From positions 1 through 64,000 of the forward strand of contig NZ_SEWF01000028.1 in the NCBI RefSeq assembly GCF_004168285.1: a DNA stretch of 64,000 nucleotides, read 5' to 3'. Within the stretch, counting starts at the first letter, position 1, and each line of letters begins with the position of its first letter. This DNA comes from Emticicia agri (GTDB lineage Bacteria; Bacteroidota; Bacteroidia; Cytophagales; Spirosomataceae). A program made the translations under genes and the position numbers. Below are positions 1-8,033 of the stretch, in pieces. Under the pieces are notes generated by a model. It did not search any database. It was given only the letters and a program-made list of their open reading frames with translations, and was not told the DNA's origin.

Positions 1-45
1 TTAAGTAATGCGACAAAATTATTTTAAAATTGTTAACTTTGCTCT

Positions 46-1067
46 ATGCGAGCAAAACGATATATTAAATTAGAGCCAAGTGAGGTCATCACAATGGAAG
101 AAGGGTACAAAAATGCTACCCATCATCAATTCAAACAACGTTGTCATTGTCTATTGCTAAGTCATCAGGGGTATGATATGTATAGCCTAAAATCTATATT
201 TCAAGTAAGCCACCCTACCATCACTAACTGGTTTGACAGTTGGGAAACGCATGGGATAGTAGGTTTACGCAATCAATTGGGTCAGGGTCGCAAACCTATT
301 TTCAATGCAGCTGATGAATCATTGGTAAAAAGCAAAGTAAAATCAAGCCCTCAGACTCTGAAAAAAGTACGTCAAGAACTGAAAGAAGCATTACAGAAAG
401 ACTTCTCTCAAAGAACATTAGAGCGTTTTTTAAAAACACTTGTCGAGCCAGTTGGAAAAGAGCCAGAAAAAGTTTAAAGTCAAAGCAAAACACTTCTGAG
501 TACGCATATAAAGAAGACTGCTTAAATGACTTACTCGAGCTCCACCAACAAAGTCATATTGACTTATTTTATGGTGATCAGGCTGGTTTTTCGCTCAATT
601 GTGTCGTACCTTACTGCTGGCAATTTCCAGATGAACCCGTTTATATTCTGCCACAAAAAGGCAAGAATATCAATGTATTTGGGTTGATGAATGCTGATGG
701 AAATGAACTTTACACTTTTGATGTAAAAGGTACTATTAATGCTGATTTTGTCATCAATTCAATAGAAATATTTATTGATAAAATTAGAAAACCAACAGTT
801 TTAGTAATTGATAATGCCAGAATTCATCACGCCAAAGTTTTTCAAGAAAAGTTAGAATTGTGGCAAAACAAAGGGCTCTATATTTTCTATTTGCCTGCTT
901 ACAGTCCACATCTAAACAGAATCGAAAGGCTTTGGAGGCATACTAAATATTATTGGCTTAAGCCTAGTGATTATCAAGATTTGGAAACCCTCAAAAAAGC
1001 CCTTGACAAAATTTGGTCTAAATTTGGTTTTGACTATCAAATCGACTTTTCTAAAATTAAAATTTAA
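46..1067 (+). CDS. IS630-family transposase, made by -1 frameshift
   Basis: DDE transposase that cuts and moves the surrounding IS. Two frames are needed. The first (46-477) carries the helix-turn-helix DNA-binding part (SHPTITNWFDSW). The second runs from about 435 to 1067 and carries the DDE catalytic residues in FYGDQAG, VLVIDNARIHHA and LPAYSPHLNRIERLW. A canonical slippery heptamer T TTA AAA lies at 429-435 in the first frame. A one-base backward slip there joins FLK to NTCRASWKRARKSLK, which restores the conserved SWKRxRKSLK stretch and gives about 340 residues, the normal IS630 length. Programmed frameshifting is known in this family; that it happens here is inferred. The upstream frame alone would end at 477 with no catalytic core. 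Confidence 0.85.
429..435 (+). promoter_or_regulatory. Slippery heptamer for -1 ribosomal frameshift
   Basis: T TTA AAA in phase with the first transposase frame (codons 430 and 433). It fits the X XXY YYZ rule, and slipping here joins the two frames with the conserved protein sequence intact. I did not establish a downstream stimulatory structure. Confidence 0.7.
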
Positions 1068-1090
1068 AATAATTTTGTCGTATTACTTAA

Positions 1091-1434
1091 ATGTGAATTT
1101 ATGAATGTATAAGTTTAGTGTTTTTTCCAACTTGTACCAAGAGATATATTACAAATATGTCAATTATTGATTAATTATAAAAGACAAGTTAATCCCAATT
1201 TTTTATGCTAATGTAATGAAAATACTTTTTTAATTCACATACTATAAGTTCCAAAGTATGTAAACCAAAGTTTACCAAATAGATTCTAAGCAAATGCAAT
1301 TTGCTGAAAAATAAACAATAATTATTGATCTAAAATTATCAATTTTGTTATTGAAATTTTAATTATCAGAAATCAGCTTTTTCAATTAATAAATGTATTA
1401 CTTTAACTTTTAATTCAACCAAAAAAACTCTAAA
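1091..1434. other. AT-rich intergenic region
   Basis: No convincing ORF, hairpin or full TTG/TAnnTTTG promoter was found. It separates the IS end from the DUF1080 gene and presumably holds that gene's promoter. Confidence 0.4.
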
Positions 1435-2382
1435 ATGACTACTCGATTTCAAAAATTTGCCAGCATTTTTAGCGCTCTATGTATTATAGGTCATACCTTG
1501 TCTGCCCAATTGGCACCTATCAAACATATCGAAGGCCGATGGGATATTACTGTTACAGGAAAAGATGGAAAAACTTCACCATCATGGCTGGAAGTAAACC
1601 ACTCGGGTGTAAAATACCTGAACGGACATTTTGTGGGTAGCGGTGGAAGTGCCAGACCGATTTCCCGTATCAATTTTGAAGGTGATAGGGTGTCGTTTTC
1701 TATTCCGCCACAATGGGATGCTGCCGAAAAAGACCTGGTAGTAGAAGGCGTTTTATCGGGCGATAAGATAACCGGAACCATGAACACACCTAACGGTGAA
1801 ATAATGAATTGGGTAGGGGTACGGGCACCTAAATTAAACAGTACCCGAACACCTGTGTGGGGAGCCCCAATCAAATTGTTCAATGGTAAAAATCTGGACG
1901 GTTGGCAGGCAACAGGTGCTAACAACCAATGGATTGTAGAAAACGGTATTCTAAAAAGTCCGAAATCAGGTTCAAATCTTCGTAGTACACAAACATTCAA
2001 CGACTTCAAATTGCATGTGGAATTCAGATACCCGAAAGAAAGTAATAGCGGGGTTTATTTAAGAGGCCGTTACGAAGTTCAGGTAACTGACAGTGAAGGA
2101 AGAGACCCACTGAAAGACCAGTTAGGGGCAGTGTACGGCTTTATTGCACCTTTAGAAATGCCAGCCAAACCAGCCGGAGAATGGCAGAGTTTTGATATTA
2201 CACTGGTAGGCAGAGTGGTAACTGTCGTATTAAATGGCAAAACCATTATTTATAAAAACGAAATTCCGGGTATTACAGGTGGTGCATTAGATAGCAACGA
2301 AGGCGAGCCAGGCCCTATCTTCTTCCAAGGCGACCACGGCCCAATTGAGTACAGAAATATTGTGATTACGCCTGCGAAGTAA
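1435..2382 (+). CDS. Secreted DUF1080 (3-keto-disaccharide hydrolase-like) protein
   Basis: 315 residues. Residues 1-24 are a signal peptide ending at SAQ, so the product is exported. Residues about 30-130 form a beta-rich domain that opens with EGRWDITV and reads like a lipocalin-type beta-barrel. Residues about 145-313 match the DUF1080/PF06439 concanavalin-like fold: LFNGKNLDGWQATG, GVYLRGRYEVQVTDS, then a C-terminal GPIEYRNIVI. Family members act on glycosides, some as 3-keto-glycoside hydrolases; the substrate here is unknown. The gene stands alone and is followed by a strong hairpin. The start is the only ATG that gives an intact signal peptide. Confidence 0.85.
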   Translation: MTTRFQKFASIFSALCIIGHTLSAQLAPIKHIEGRWDITVTGKDGKTSPSWLEVNHSGVKYLNGHFVGSGGSARPISRINFEGDRVSFSIPPQWDAAEKDLVVEGVLSGDKITGTMNTPNGEIMNWVGVRAPKLNSTRTPVWGAPIKLFNGKNLDGWQATGANNQWIVENGILKSPKSGSNLRSTQTFNDFKLHVEFRYPKESNSGVYLRGRYEVQVTDSEGRDPLKDQLGAVYGFIAPLEMPAKPAGEWQSFDITLVGRVVTVVLNGKTIIYKNEIPGITGGALDSNEGEPGPIFFQGDHGPIEYRNIVITPAK

Positions 2383-2404
2383 GTAGTATATTTTGTGATG
2401 AATT

Positions 2405-2448
2405 TATAGCCCTGAAAGAGGTTTGCACAAACCTGTTTCAGGGCTATA
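2405..2448 (+). terminator. Strong hairpin after the DUF1080 gene
   Basis: A 13-base perfect arm (2405-2417 with 2436-2448) extended by an inner GGTTT/AAACC stem around a short loop. It starts 22 bases past the stop codon at 2382. The T-run is weak, so it may be a stabilising structure rather than a classical intrinsic terminator. Confidence 0.6.
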
Positions 2449-2519
2449 TACTTTAGAAATATATTTAAACTTTCTTCAATTGTTATGAGTTTATAATACA
2501 AATACAATCTTTTGATGAA

Positions 2520-2816
2520 ATGAACAACAATGAACAATTAAAACAAGACATGGATAAGTTCCTACTTGATTTAGGCATAAACAATATTTTCAATAAGGAA
2601 CTTTATGAGAGTTTGAAAAATGCCATAGCAGTAGCTATGAATACCCAGACTGCTGATGAAGAATTTAAAAATATTGTCAGGGACGGGCTAAGTCAGGCAA
2701 AAATACAGATTAACAGCCACATGACTGCTAAAGATGATTTCTGGATAGAAGATATAGAAAGTGGCTATCTGGCAGGTAAAGTATTTGAAATTGATTCGAT
2801 ACTGGAGCAGCTTTGA
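2520..2816 (+). CDS. Small hypothetical protein, 98 residues
   Basis: Not recognised. The protein is acidic and mainly helical by composition, with no signal peptide or membrane segment, so it is probably cytoplasmic. Two candidate helices (about 5-45 and 50-75) are followed by an FWIEDIESGYLAGKVFEID stretch. It stands alone, 137 bases after the DUF1080 gene and past its hairpin. Support comes from length, codon usage like its neighbours and the absence of a better overlapping ORF. No function is proposed. Confidence 0.55.
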   Translation: MNNNEQLKQDMDKFLLDLGINNIFNKELYESLKNAIAVAMNTQTADEEFKNIVRDGLSQAKIQINSHMTAKDDFWIEDIESGYLAGKVFEIDSILEQL

Positions 2817-3029
2817 TGCAATAGATTTACGCATCCTGCAAAACTTTTAGTACAGGAAACCAAAAAATCTGGCCAATTTTGGTGTACAGGTTTAGACAGA
2901 ACCACACAATTCTACCAATAACTTCGCTTTAAATCAAATGGCTATATATTTTAATCAGGCGTGATATTTAAGCATATATCACTCCTGATCATTTAAAGAA
3001 TGTTGAAATTCAAAGGACACTAAAACTGC

Positions 3030-3515
3030 TTAATTAAGCAAGGCATCTAACTGGTTAAAAATATCAACAAGTCCATGTTCCATGCCGCTATTAATCATGG
3101 CATCACGGTCTGCTACCGAAAAACATACGTCGTGTATGGTTAATTTTGTTCTTCCATTTTCCAGTTCTTCAAAAAACATTGCTTCCATTACAGCATGACC
3201 TCTTTCGGGCATTTCCATAAACTCAGAGGTCTGAATGACCCGCTCCGGTGCTGTTAATTCGTGAATAGTACCGGCAAAAGTACATACAATCTTTCCCTCA
3301 GCATTTTTATTATACCAGCTATAACTTCCGCCGGATTTATAGTCATGATGATTAAAGTGCATGGTATTACCGAAAGGAGCAAAAAACTTAATCAGAATGT
3401 CCGGGTCAGTAAATGCTTTAAAAACCTTTTCCCGTGGGGCTTTAAATTCTCTGATAATAAATAACTCCTGTTTGCCGGGCTCGGCAATTACTTGTGTGTT
3501 GTTGTGAGTAATCAT
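3030..3515 (-). CDS. SRPBCC/AHSA1-domain protein
   Basis: 161 residues of the START-like fold in the Activator of Hsp90 ATPase homolog 1-like family (PF08327). Typical features are FKAPREKVFKAFTDPDILIKFFAP near the N-terminus, the GGSYSWYNK strand, the TFAGTIHELTAPERVIQT region and the C-terminal amphipathic helix ending FNQLDALLN. Such proteins bind hydrophobic ligands; the ligand is unknown. It follows the ArsR gene by about 12 bases in the same direction, the very common ArsR-SRPBCC pair, so it is probably co-transcribed and controlled by that repressor. Confidence 0.85.
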   Translation of the reverse strand: MITHNNTQVIAEPGKQELFIIREFKAPREKVFKAFTDPDILIKFFAPFGNTMHFNHHDYKSGGSYSWYNKNAEGKIVCTFAGTIHELTAPERVIQTSEFMEMPERGHAVMEAMFFEELENGRTKLTIHDVCFSVADRDAMINSGMEHGLVDIFNQLDALLN

Positions 3516-3527
3516 TTGCGGTTGATT

Positions 3528-3836
3528 TTAATTGTTTAAAATGTCGTCTAATCGGTTAAACCTGTCGTCCCACATTTGGGCAAACGGTGCTAACCATTCT
3601 GCTAATTCTTTCATTTTGTTAAGATTTAAGTGGTAATAAATCTCTCGTCCGTTTTGTTGTTGCGTCAGCAATTCGCATTCAGTAAGAATCTGAATGTGTT
3701 TGGAAATGGTTTGCCTGGCCGAGTCAAAACTTTCGGTAATGGCGCCGGGTGTCATTGCCTGCAATGCAACCAGCGTAAGTATCGCCCGACGGGTTGGGTC
3801 GGCGATGGCCTGAAAAATATCTCTACGTGTTTTCAT
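3528..3836 (-). CDS. ArsR-family winged-helix repressor
   Basis: 102 residues from the ATG at 3836. Winged-helix core: [20 protein letters not shown], then the recognition region [20 protein letters not shown] and the wing [13 protein letters not shown]. No ArsR metal-binding Cys pair is visible, as in other ArsR repressors paired with SRPBCC proteins. An upstream ATG at 3857 would put a likely operator and the -7 box inside the coding region, so I prefer 3836. The promoter and two operator-like palindromes lie directly upstream, which suggests it represses its own operon. Confidence 0.85.
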   Translation of the reverse strand: MKTRRDIFQAIADPTRRAILTLVALQAMTPGAITESFDSARQTISKHIQILTECELLTQQQNGREIYYHLNLNKMKELAEWLAPFAQMWDDRFNRLDDILNN

Positions 3837-3839
3837 TAT

Positions 3840-3885
3840 GCAGTTATTTGACTGCAAATATATATGCAGCTATTTGACTGCGCAA
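3840..3885 (-). promoter_or_regulatory. Promoter of the ArsR-SRPBCC operon with two operator palindromes
   Basis: On the minus strand, TTG (3885-3883) is followed after 20 bases by TATATTTG (3862-3855), a full Bacteroidota promoter. Two near-identical palindromes occur: GCAGTTATTTGACTGC at 3840-3855 and GCAGCTATTTGACTGC at 3866-3881, written on the plus strand. One fills the spacer between the boxes and the other covers the expected transcription start. The arrangement fits autorepression by the adjacent ArsR protein. Confidence 0.65.
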
Positions 3886-4034
3886 GTTTTTTGAAGAATT
3901 TTTTTAGCACCTAAAAATCCACTGGCAAGCTAAGGGCTATTATGGTCTTGTATTTGCTGACTCTGATGGGGATGAGTTTAATATGATTTGTATGTAGGGC
4001 TTACTGGTTCTGAAGTAGTTCTTGTAAATCCATT

Positions 4035-4466
4035 TCAGGATTGTTCGCTTTTTTTGTTCCAGATTTTTGGTAAGTTTTCCATTTGAGTATTTGTCATTTG
4101 TTGCGTTCCGATTAATGTACGTATCCCATGTATCATAACCATCGAAGCTTTTCCTGTTTCAATAAAATACTTGAAATTAGTACCGTTGTACAATAAAATC
4201 TGTCCGAAAGTAAATGGTTTTTTATCTCTAAGTCCTTTAAAATCGCCATACGTTTCATGTGCTGCACCTTCTATGCTTCCGGCATTGGTTTCTCCTTTCT
4301 CTGTTGTTATAATTCGTCGGGTTGTCAGAATACTATAATTATCTGCATCAATCATAGTAGAACAGATAAATAATTCGTTCTCAGCCAATTGAAGTGGAAG
4401 TGCTGTATAGGGAAACTCTGCATTCGATTCATAAAACTTTGTCCATTTAAAGTCGTAAGGCTTCAT
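4035..4466 (-). CDS. Hypothetical protein, 143 residues
   Basis: Not recognised. I take the start at 4466 (MKPYDFKW); an in-frame ATG at 4526 would add 20 polar residues that look like leader sequence. The protein lacks a signal peptide or TM segment and alternates strands with polar loops (ENELFICSTMIDADNYSILTTRRIIT), so a cytoplasmic beta-rich fold is likely. It stands alone between the ArsR pair and the LysR gene, all on the minus strand. No function is proposed. Confidence 0.6.
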   Translation of the reverse strand: MKPYDFKWTKFYESNAEFPYTALPLQLAENELFICSTMIDADNYSILTTRRIITTEKGETNAGSIEGAAHETYGDFKGLRDKKPFTFGQILLYNGTNFKYFIETGKASMVMIHGIRTLIGTQQMTNTQMENLPKIWNKKSEQS

Positions 4467-4713
4467 GGTGTGTCTCTTAATGGCAGCGATACAGATATTG
4501 TGTTTTGATTTGTCTGTTTTAGTCATCTTAAGTTACAGCTAATGCGTAATATGTTAGAGTCTGTTTAAATAATATAATTCTACCTGCAAAGATATCCGTT
4601 TGGCATCTGCTTTTTTTAGTTATATCGCATTGTATTTTTCATCATAGCCGCCAATAAACTGCTTTATCTCAATACTATTGCCTGGTAGTGGTTCAAAATT
4701 CCGGGTTACTCGC

Positions 4714-5622
4714 TTAGGATTGTCGCCTGAATCGTTGCATGGCAAATTTTCTGAAATTATCGGGCAATCTGCCTATGACACCCTGTGGATGGACAAAAAA
4801 GAAGTAGCGTTCTATTTCAAAATCATTCAGTTCTACTATCTGTAATTCTTCGTTCTTTAACTCCTTGGTAATGGCGTGAATAGATAAAAAAGAGAAGCAG
4901 TTGGTAGTAAGCAGAAAATTCTTGATACTCTCGGTACTGGCCAGCACCACTTTTACATTCAACTCATGTAGGCCAATGCCTATTTTCATTAAGGCTTTTC
5001 TGATAACCTCATTGGTTCCCGAACCTTGTTCTCTCAGCACAAAATCAACCTCTTTCAATAGTTCGGGGTTTATGGCGTGCCTATTAGCCACCAACGGATT
5101 TTTGTGACGGGTTACCAGTACCAACTCATCTTTCAGAAACTCTTCATATTTCATCGAAGCATTGTCTGATAGCCCCTCAACAATACCTAAATCAATTTCT
5201 TTTTGTTGTAACCATTCTTCCACCTGCTTTGAATTTCCATGCAAGGTTTTGATCTTTATTAAAGGATATTGCGTATGGAAGTCTGCTAAAATTTCGGGAA
5301 TGATATAGTGTGAGATGGTAGTACTTGCTCCCAGACGCAGTTCTCCGGCAGTGCGTCCGTCGAGAATATCCAGATTTTCATTTAACTGGTTATAGATGTG
5401 CTGTATTTGCAGGGCATAATTTAGCAGCAATTGCCCGGTTTCTGTCAACACCAATCGGTTGCCGTTTCGCTCAAAAAGGTTACGCCCTGTGTGTATCTCC
5501 AGTTCATGTATGTTTTTACTGATGGCAGGCTGCGAGATATTTAACTCTTGTGCGGCCTTCGTAAAATTGAGGTGTCTTGCTGCCGCAATAAAAACCGACA
5601 TTTTGAAATCAATGGCTATCAT
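4714..5622 (-). CDS. LysR-family transcriptional regulator
   Basis: 302 residues from the ATG at 5622 (MIAIDFKMSVFIAAARHLNFTKAAQ). Residues 1-62 are the LysR winged helix, including the recognition helix NISQPAISKNIHELE and NRLVLTETG. Residues about 90-300 are the type 2 periplasmic-binding-like effector domain (LRLGASTTISHYIIPEIL, LREQGSGTNEVIRKAL). The sequence resembles the CysB/CysL-like branch, so a sulphur or amino-acid effector is possible but unproven. The frame stays open upstream to 5760, but the extra 46 codons are repeat-like and not conserved in character. A divergently transcribed target is not obvious; the next plus-strand gene is the desaturase about 630 bases away. Confidence 0.85.
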   Translation of the reverse strand: MIAIDFKMSVFIAAARHLNFTKAAQELNISQPAISKNIHELEIHTGRNLFERNGNRLVLTETGQLLLNYALQIQHIYNQLNENLDILDGRTAGELRLGASTTISHYIIPEILADFHTQYPLIKIKTLHGNSKQVEEWLQQKEIDLGIVEGLSDNASMKYEEFLKDELVLVTRHKNPLVANRHAINPELLKEVDFVLREQGSGTNEVIRKALMKIGIGLHELNVKVVLASTESIKNFLLTTNCFSFLSIHAITKELKNEELQIVELNDFEIERYFFFVHPQGVIGRLPDNFRKFAMQRFRRQS

Positions 5623-5722
5623 AATGCTCAATTCTGAGAACGGGTTAAAATCAGATTCCCAAAAAAATTGCCACAATGTACACAAAGAACACGGGGACGC
5701 CAAGTCAATGTTACACAATTGA

Positions 5723-5959
5723 TTAATGAAACATTGTATATGTGGTGTGCATTTTGACAAAATTGCTCAGTTTATGACCATGATTCACCCGTTTTTCAAA
5801 AAGACTACTTTTTTGTGTATCAGCCACAGAACCCTCTTTCCAGTATATTTTAGATAAAAGAAATAAACCTAATATTGATAAAAATGAGACCAATAGAAAC
5901 AAGATAGTCATGTATCGTTGTAAGAGTACTCGGTCGCTGCTTATATTTTCATTTTCCAT
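5723..5959 (-). CDS. Possible small single-pass membrane protein
   Basis: 78 residues if translation starts at 5959 (MENENISSDRVLLQRYM), otherwise 94 from 6007. One strong hydrophobic stretch (MTILFLLVSFLSILGLFLL) spans residues about 17-36, followed by a basic tail. No family recognised. It lies in the 630-base space between the LysR start and the desaturase. It may be a real small gene or a chance ORF. The region 5960-6186 shows nothing else clear. Confidence 0.35.
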   Translation of the reverse strand: MENENISSDRVLLQRYMTILFLLVSFLSILGLFLLSKIYWKEGSVADTQKSSLFEKRVNHGHKLSNFVKMHTTYTMFH

Positions 5960-6186
5960 TGTGCTATCGTTTATATGCAACAAAAGTATGTCTTTCGTGA
6001 GTAGCATTAAAAGGATAGTTTTTGATTGCCAATAACCTTTGGTTATGGAATGAGGGTGATTTAGCTACTTGATTTAGAAATATCAATTAAAAAATTATAT
6101 GGAAGAATGAGGTAGTGCGCAGGAAAATTAACTACTCAATTGGGCTTTCATTACTTTTCGATGGTCTGTTGTTTTATATTTAGCCC

Positions 6187-6194
6187 TACTTTTG
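6187..6194 (+). promoter_or_regulatory. -7 box (TACTTTTG) before the desaturase gene
   Basis: Matches TAnnTTTG about 60 bases before the start codon. The only nearby TTG (6169-6171) is 15 bases upstream, a little short for a -33 box. Confidence 0.4.
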
Positions 6195-6253
6195 CTATAT
6201 TGTCAATCAATTCCTCTGATTTTTATGCTGTCACTATTAGCTAAGATATTCCC

Positions 6254-7186
6254 ATGCACAGAAATACAAAATTAATTATCGAAACTATCAGTGTTTTTTT
6301 ACTTGTCAGTGTATTGGCTGTTTTTATTCAGCGACTGGAAATTGACAAATTGATAAAGACTATGCTGTATGTACCTGTTTTATTATTTCAGGGGCTGTGG
6401 TTTTATCGTTTTTATATAGTTGGGCATGAAGCGTCTCATAAAAAACTGTTTGCTGACAATCTGCAGGCTAATGATTTCTGGGGGAGTATCATTCTTTTGC
6501 CCCTGATGGTGCCAATTACCATTTACAGAAAAATTCATTATTTCCATCATGGGTTCAATCGTAAAGACGAGCATACTTCGGCATTAGATACATTTGTGGT
6601 AAAAAAAGAGCCTACTGCTTTTCAAAAAATATACTACTATATAGTCTGGTATCTGAGTGTGTTTTTTGGTGGATTCTTCATCCATTCGTTGGTATCAGTT
6701 ATCTTATTTTTGTTTATTCCACCCAGCTTGTCTGTTAAAATCTCTCCTGCATTCAAAGGTTGGACAATGCTCGACCAGTTAAAGTCTATCGCCCTGTTTA
6801 TTCTGGGAGTTTCATTACATCTCTCTGTATTCTTTGTATTTGGTAAAGAAATTTATCTGTTTACCTTGGGTTATCCGATGTTGTCGTTTGCTTGGGTGCT
6901 TTCATTGTTAGTGTATATTTTTCATTATGATACCACCATTGGCGACGGGGTAAGGTATAATGTACGTTCGGTTAAAAAAGTGCCTGTGATTTCGTGGATA
7001 CTGATGAATTTTAACGAGCATGCTACTCACCATCAGCATCCGAATATTCCATGGTATGAACTGCCGGACAAAAGAAAGGCTTTGCCTGATGAATACGACG
7101 AAAAGAACCAGAACACCTGGAATTTTTTCAGAGCCATTCTTAATCAACTCAAAGGCCCTCATATTACTCATGAACACACGCATTAG
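6254..7186 (+). CDS. Membrane fatty acid desaturase / hydroxylase-like di-iron protein
   Basis: 310 residues of the membrane fatty-acid desaturase/carotenoid-hydroxylase superfamily. Three histidine boxes are present: HEASH (58-62), HYFHH (95-99) and HATHHQH near the C-terminus, which bind two irons. Four to five hydrophobic segments surround them (for example 10-25, 36-54, 76-92, 130-155, 180-225). The enzyme would use O2 to desaturate or hydroxylate a lipid in the inner membrane; the substrate cannot be told from sequence. The following GNAT gene overlaps its 3' end, so the two are probably one transcript. Confidence 0.8.
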   Translation: MHRNTKLIIETISVFLLVSVLAVFIQRLEIDKLIKTMLYVPVLLFQGLWFYRFYIVGHEASHKKLFADNLQANDFWGSIILLPLMVPITIYRKIHYFHHGFNRKDEHTSALDTFVVKKEPTAFQKIYYYIVWYLSVFFGGFFIHSLVSVILFLFIPPSLSVKISPAFKGWTMLDQLKSIALFILGVSLHLSVFFVFGKEIYLFTLGYPMLSFAWVLSLLVYIFHYDTTIGDGVRYNVRSVKKVPVISWILMNFNEHATHHQHPNIPWYELPDKRKALPDEYDEKNQNTWNFFRAILNQLKGPHITHEHTH

Positions 7187-7799
7187 AAAAGCTGAGTTAA
7201 ATGATACTGAAGCCTTTATCGCTATCAAAAATCAGCTACCAATCTCAATGGTAGATGGTACCACTACCAAAGGTGGTTTTTTATTGGGCACTGATATTAA
7301 TACCTATCGCAGTTTTATAGAAAATGACTATTGTCTCGTAGCAGAAGTTGATACACAGGTAATAGGGTTTGGTATTATTCTGAAAGATTCGACCCTTCGT
7401 GCCTCAGAAGTCTGGGAGAAAAGAAGTAGTGCCGACTGGTTTATTAATTTAGCCGATTATGAATCACAGAGACTTGGCTATTTTGAGCAACTGGCTTTTT
7501 TGAAAGGGCATAGAAAATCAGTATTGATACTCTGCTATAATCTGGTAAAATGGGTATTTGAACAAGGATACGAAACACTGTTTACTACCACTGTTAATAA
7601 ACCAATTCTTAACCTAGCCGCTATTCCTTTTATTGAAGCTGTGGATGGTATTCAGGCAGGAAATATTGATGAGTTTTATCCGAAAATAGGACAGATTAAC
7701 TCGGATATTTATCTGATTGAGGCCAGGACCTTTTTAGAAAAAGTTAAAAATCTTCCTTTATATCCTTTCTTTGAAGCAAATACGCTGACATTTCATTAA
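7170..7799 (+). CDS. GNAT-like acetyltransferase
   Basis: 209 residues from the ATG at 7170 (MNTRIRKAELNDTEAFIAI), which overlaps the desaturase stop by 17 bases and suggests translational coupling. The N-terminal RKAELNDTEAFI and the VAEVDTQVIGFGII strand are GNAT-like, with a long middle insertion before the putative acetyl-CoA-binding helix (HRKSVLILCYNLVKWVFEQGY). The frame is open upstream to 7020, inside the desaturase gene, so that extension is rejected. Given the coupling, the target may be a lipid head group or a related metabolite; this is inference. Confidence 0.65.
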   Translation: MNTRIRKAELNDTEAFIAIKNQLPISMVDGTTTKGGFLLGTDINTYRSFIENDYCLVAEVDTQVIGFGIILKDSTLRASEVWEKRSSADWFINLADYESQRLGYFEQLAFLKGHRKSVLILCYNLVKWVFEQGYETLFTTTVNKPILNLAAIPFIEAVDGIQAGNIDEFYPKIGQINSDIYLIEARTFLEKVKNLPLYPFFEANTLTFH

Positions 7800-7872
7800 C
7801 AGGTCTAAACAAATTTACATTTGGTTTACATCTTTTTACAAGCCCTTAACTAAAGCCCCATACAAAGCCATT

Positions 7873-7880
7873 TATATTTG
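7873..7880 (+). promoter_or_regulatory. -7 box (TATATTTG) for the serine hydrolase gene
   Basis: A perfect TAnnTTTG. No TTG lies at the right distance upstream. Transcription from here would start near 7887, inside the open upstream extension (7878), which supports translation from 8034 with a leader of about 150 bases. Confidence 0.45.
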
Positions 7881-8033
7881 CTGAAACACCTGATACCAAA
7901 AGAAAAATGGCATGTATCTGCTTTGTTCCTGATGTTTGTTTTTGTGCTTCCAGTAAAGAAAAAAGCAAAACAGACCTATCAAAAGATACTGCAAGCCTAT
8001 TACGAACAACAATCTCACTTTCAAAATAAAATT

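Larger units (their letters stand above)
1..1090 (+). mobile_element. IS630-family insertion sequence, complete
   Basis: The ends form a 28-base inverted repeat (1-28 against 1063-1090) with one mismatch. A TA dinucleotide lies symmetrically near each end (2-3 and 1088-1089), as expected for IS630/Tc1-type insertion into TA. The single transposase fills the interior. The element starts at base 1 of the window, so the left flank and the outer target copy cannot be checked. Confidence 0.88.

Noticed and set aside
5623-5760. 46-codon upstream extension of the LysR ORF
   Set aside because: LysR proteins begin a few residues before the helix-turn-helix, which fits the ATG at 5622.
7020-7169. Upstream extension of the GNAT ORF
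   Set aside because: It is out-of-frame sequence of the desaturase gene; the family-like start is at 7170.
7878-8033. 52-codon upstream extension of the serine hydrolase ORF
   Set aside because: It would place a charged stretch before a perfect signal peptide, and a -7 box (7873-7880) predicts transcription starting inside it.
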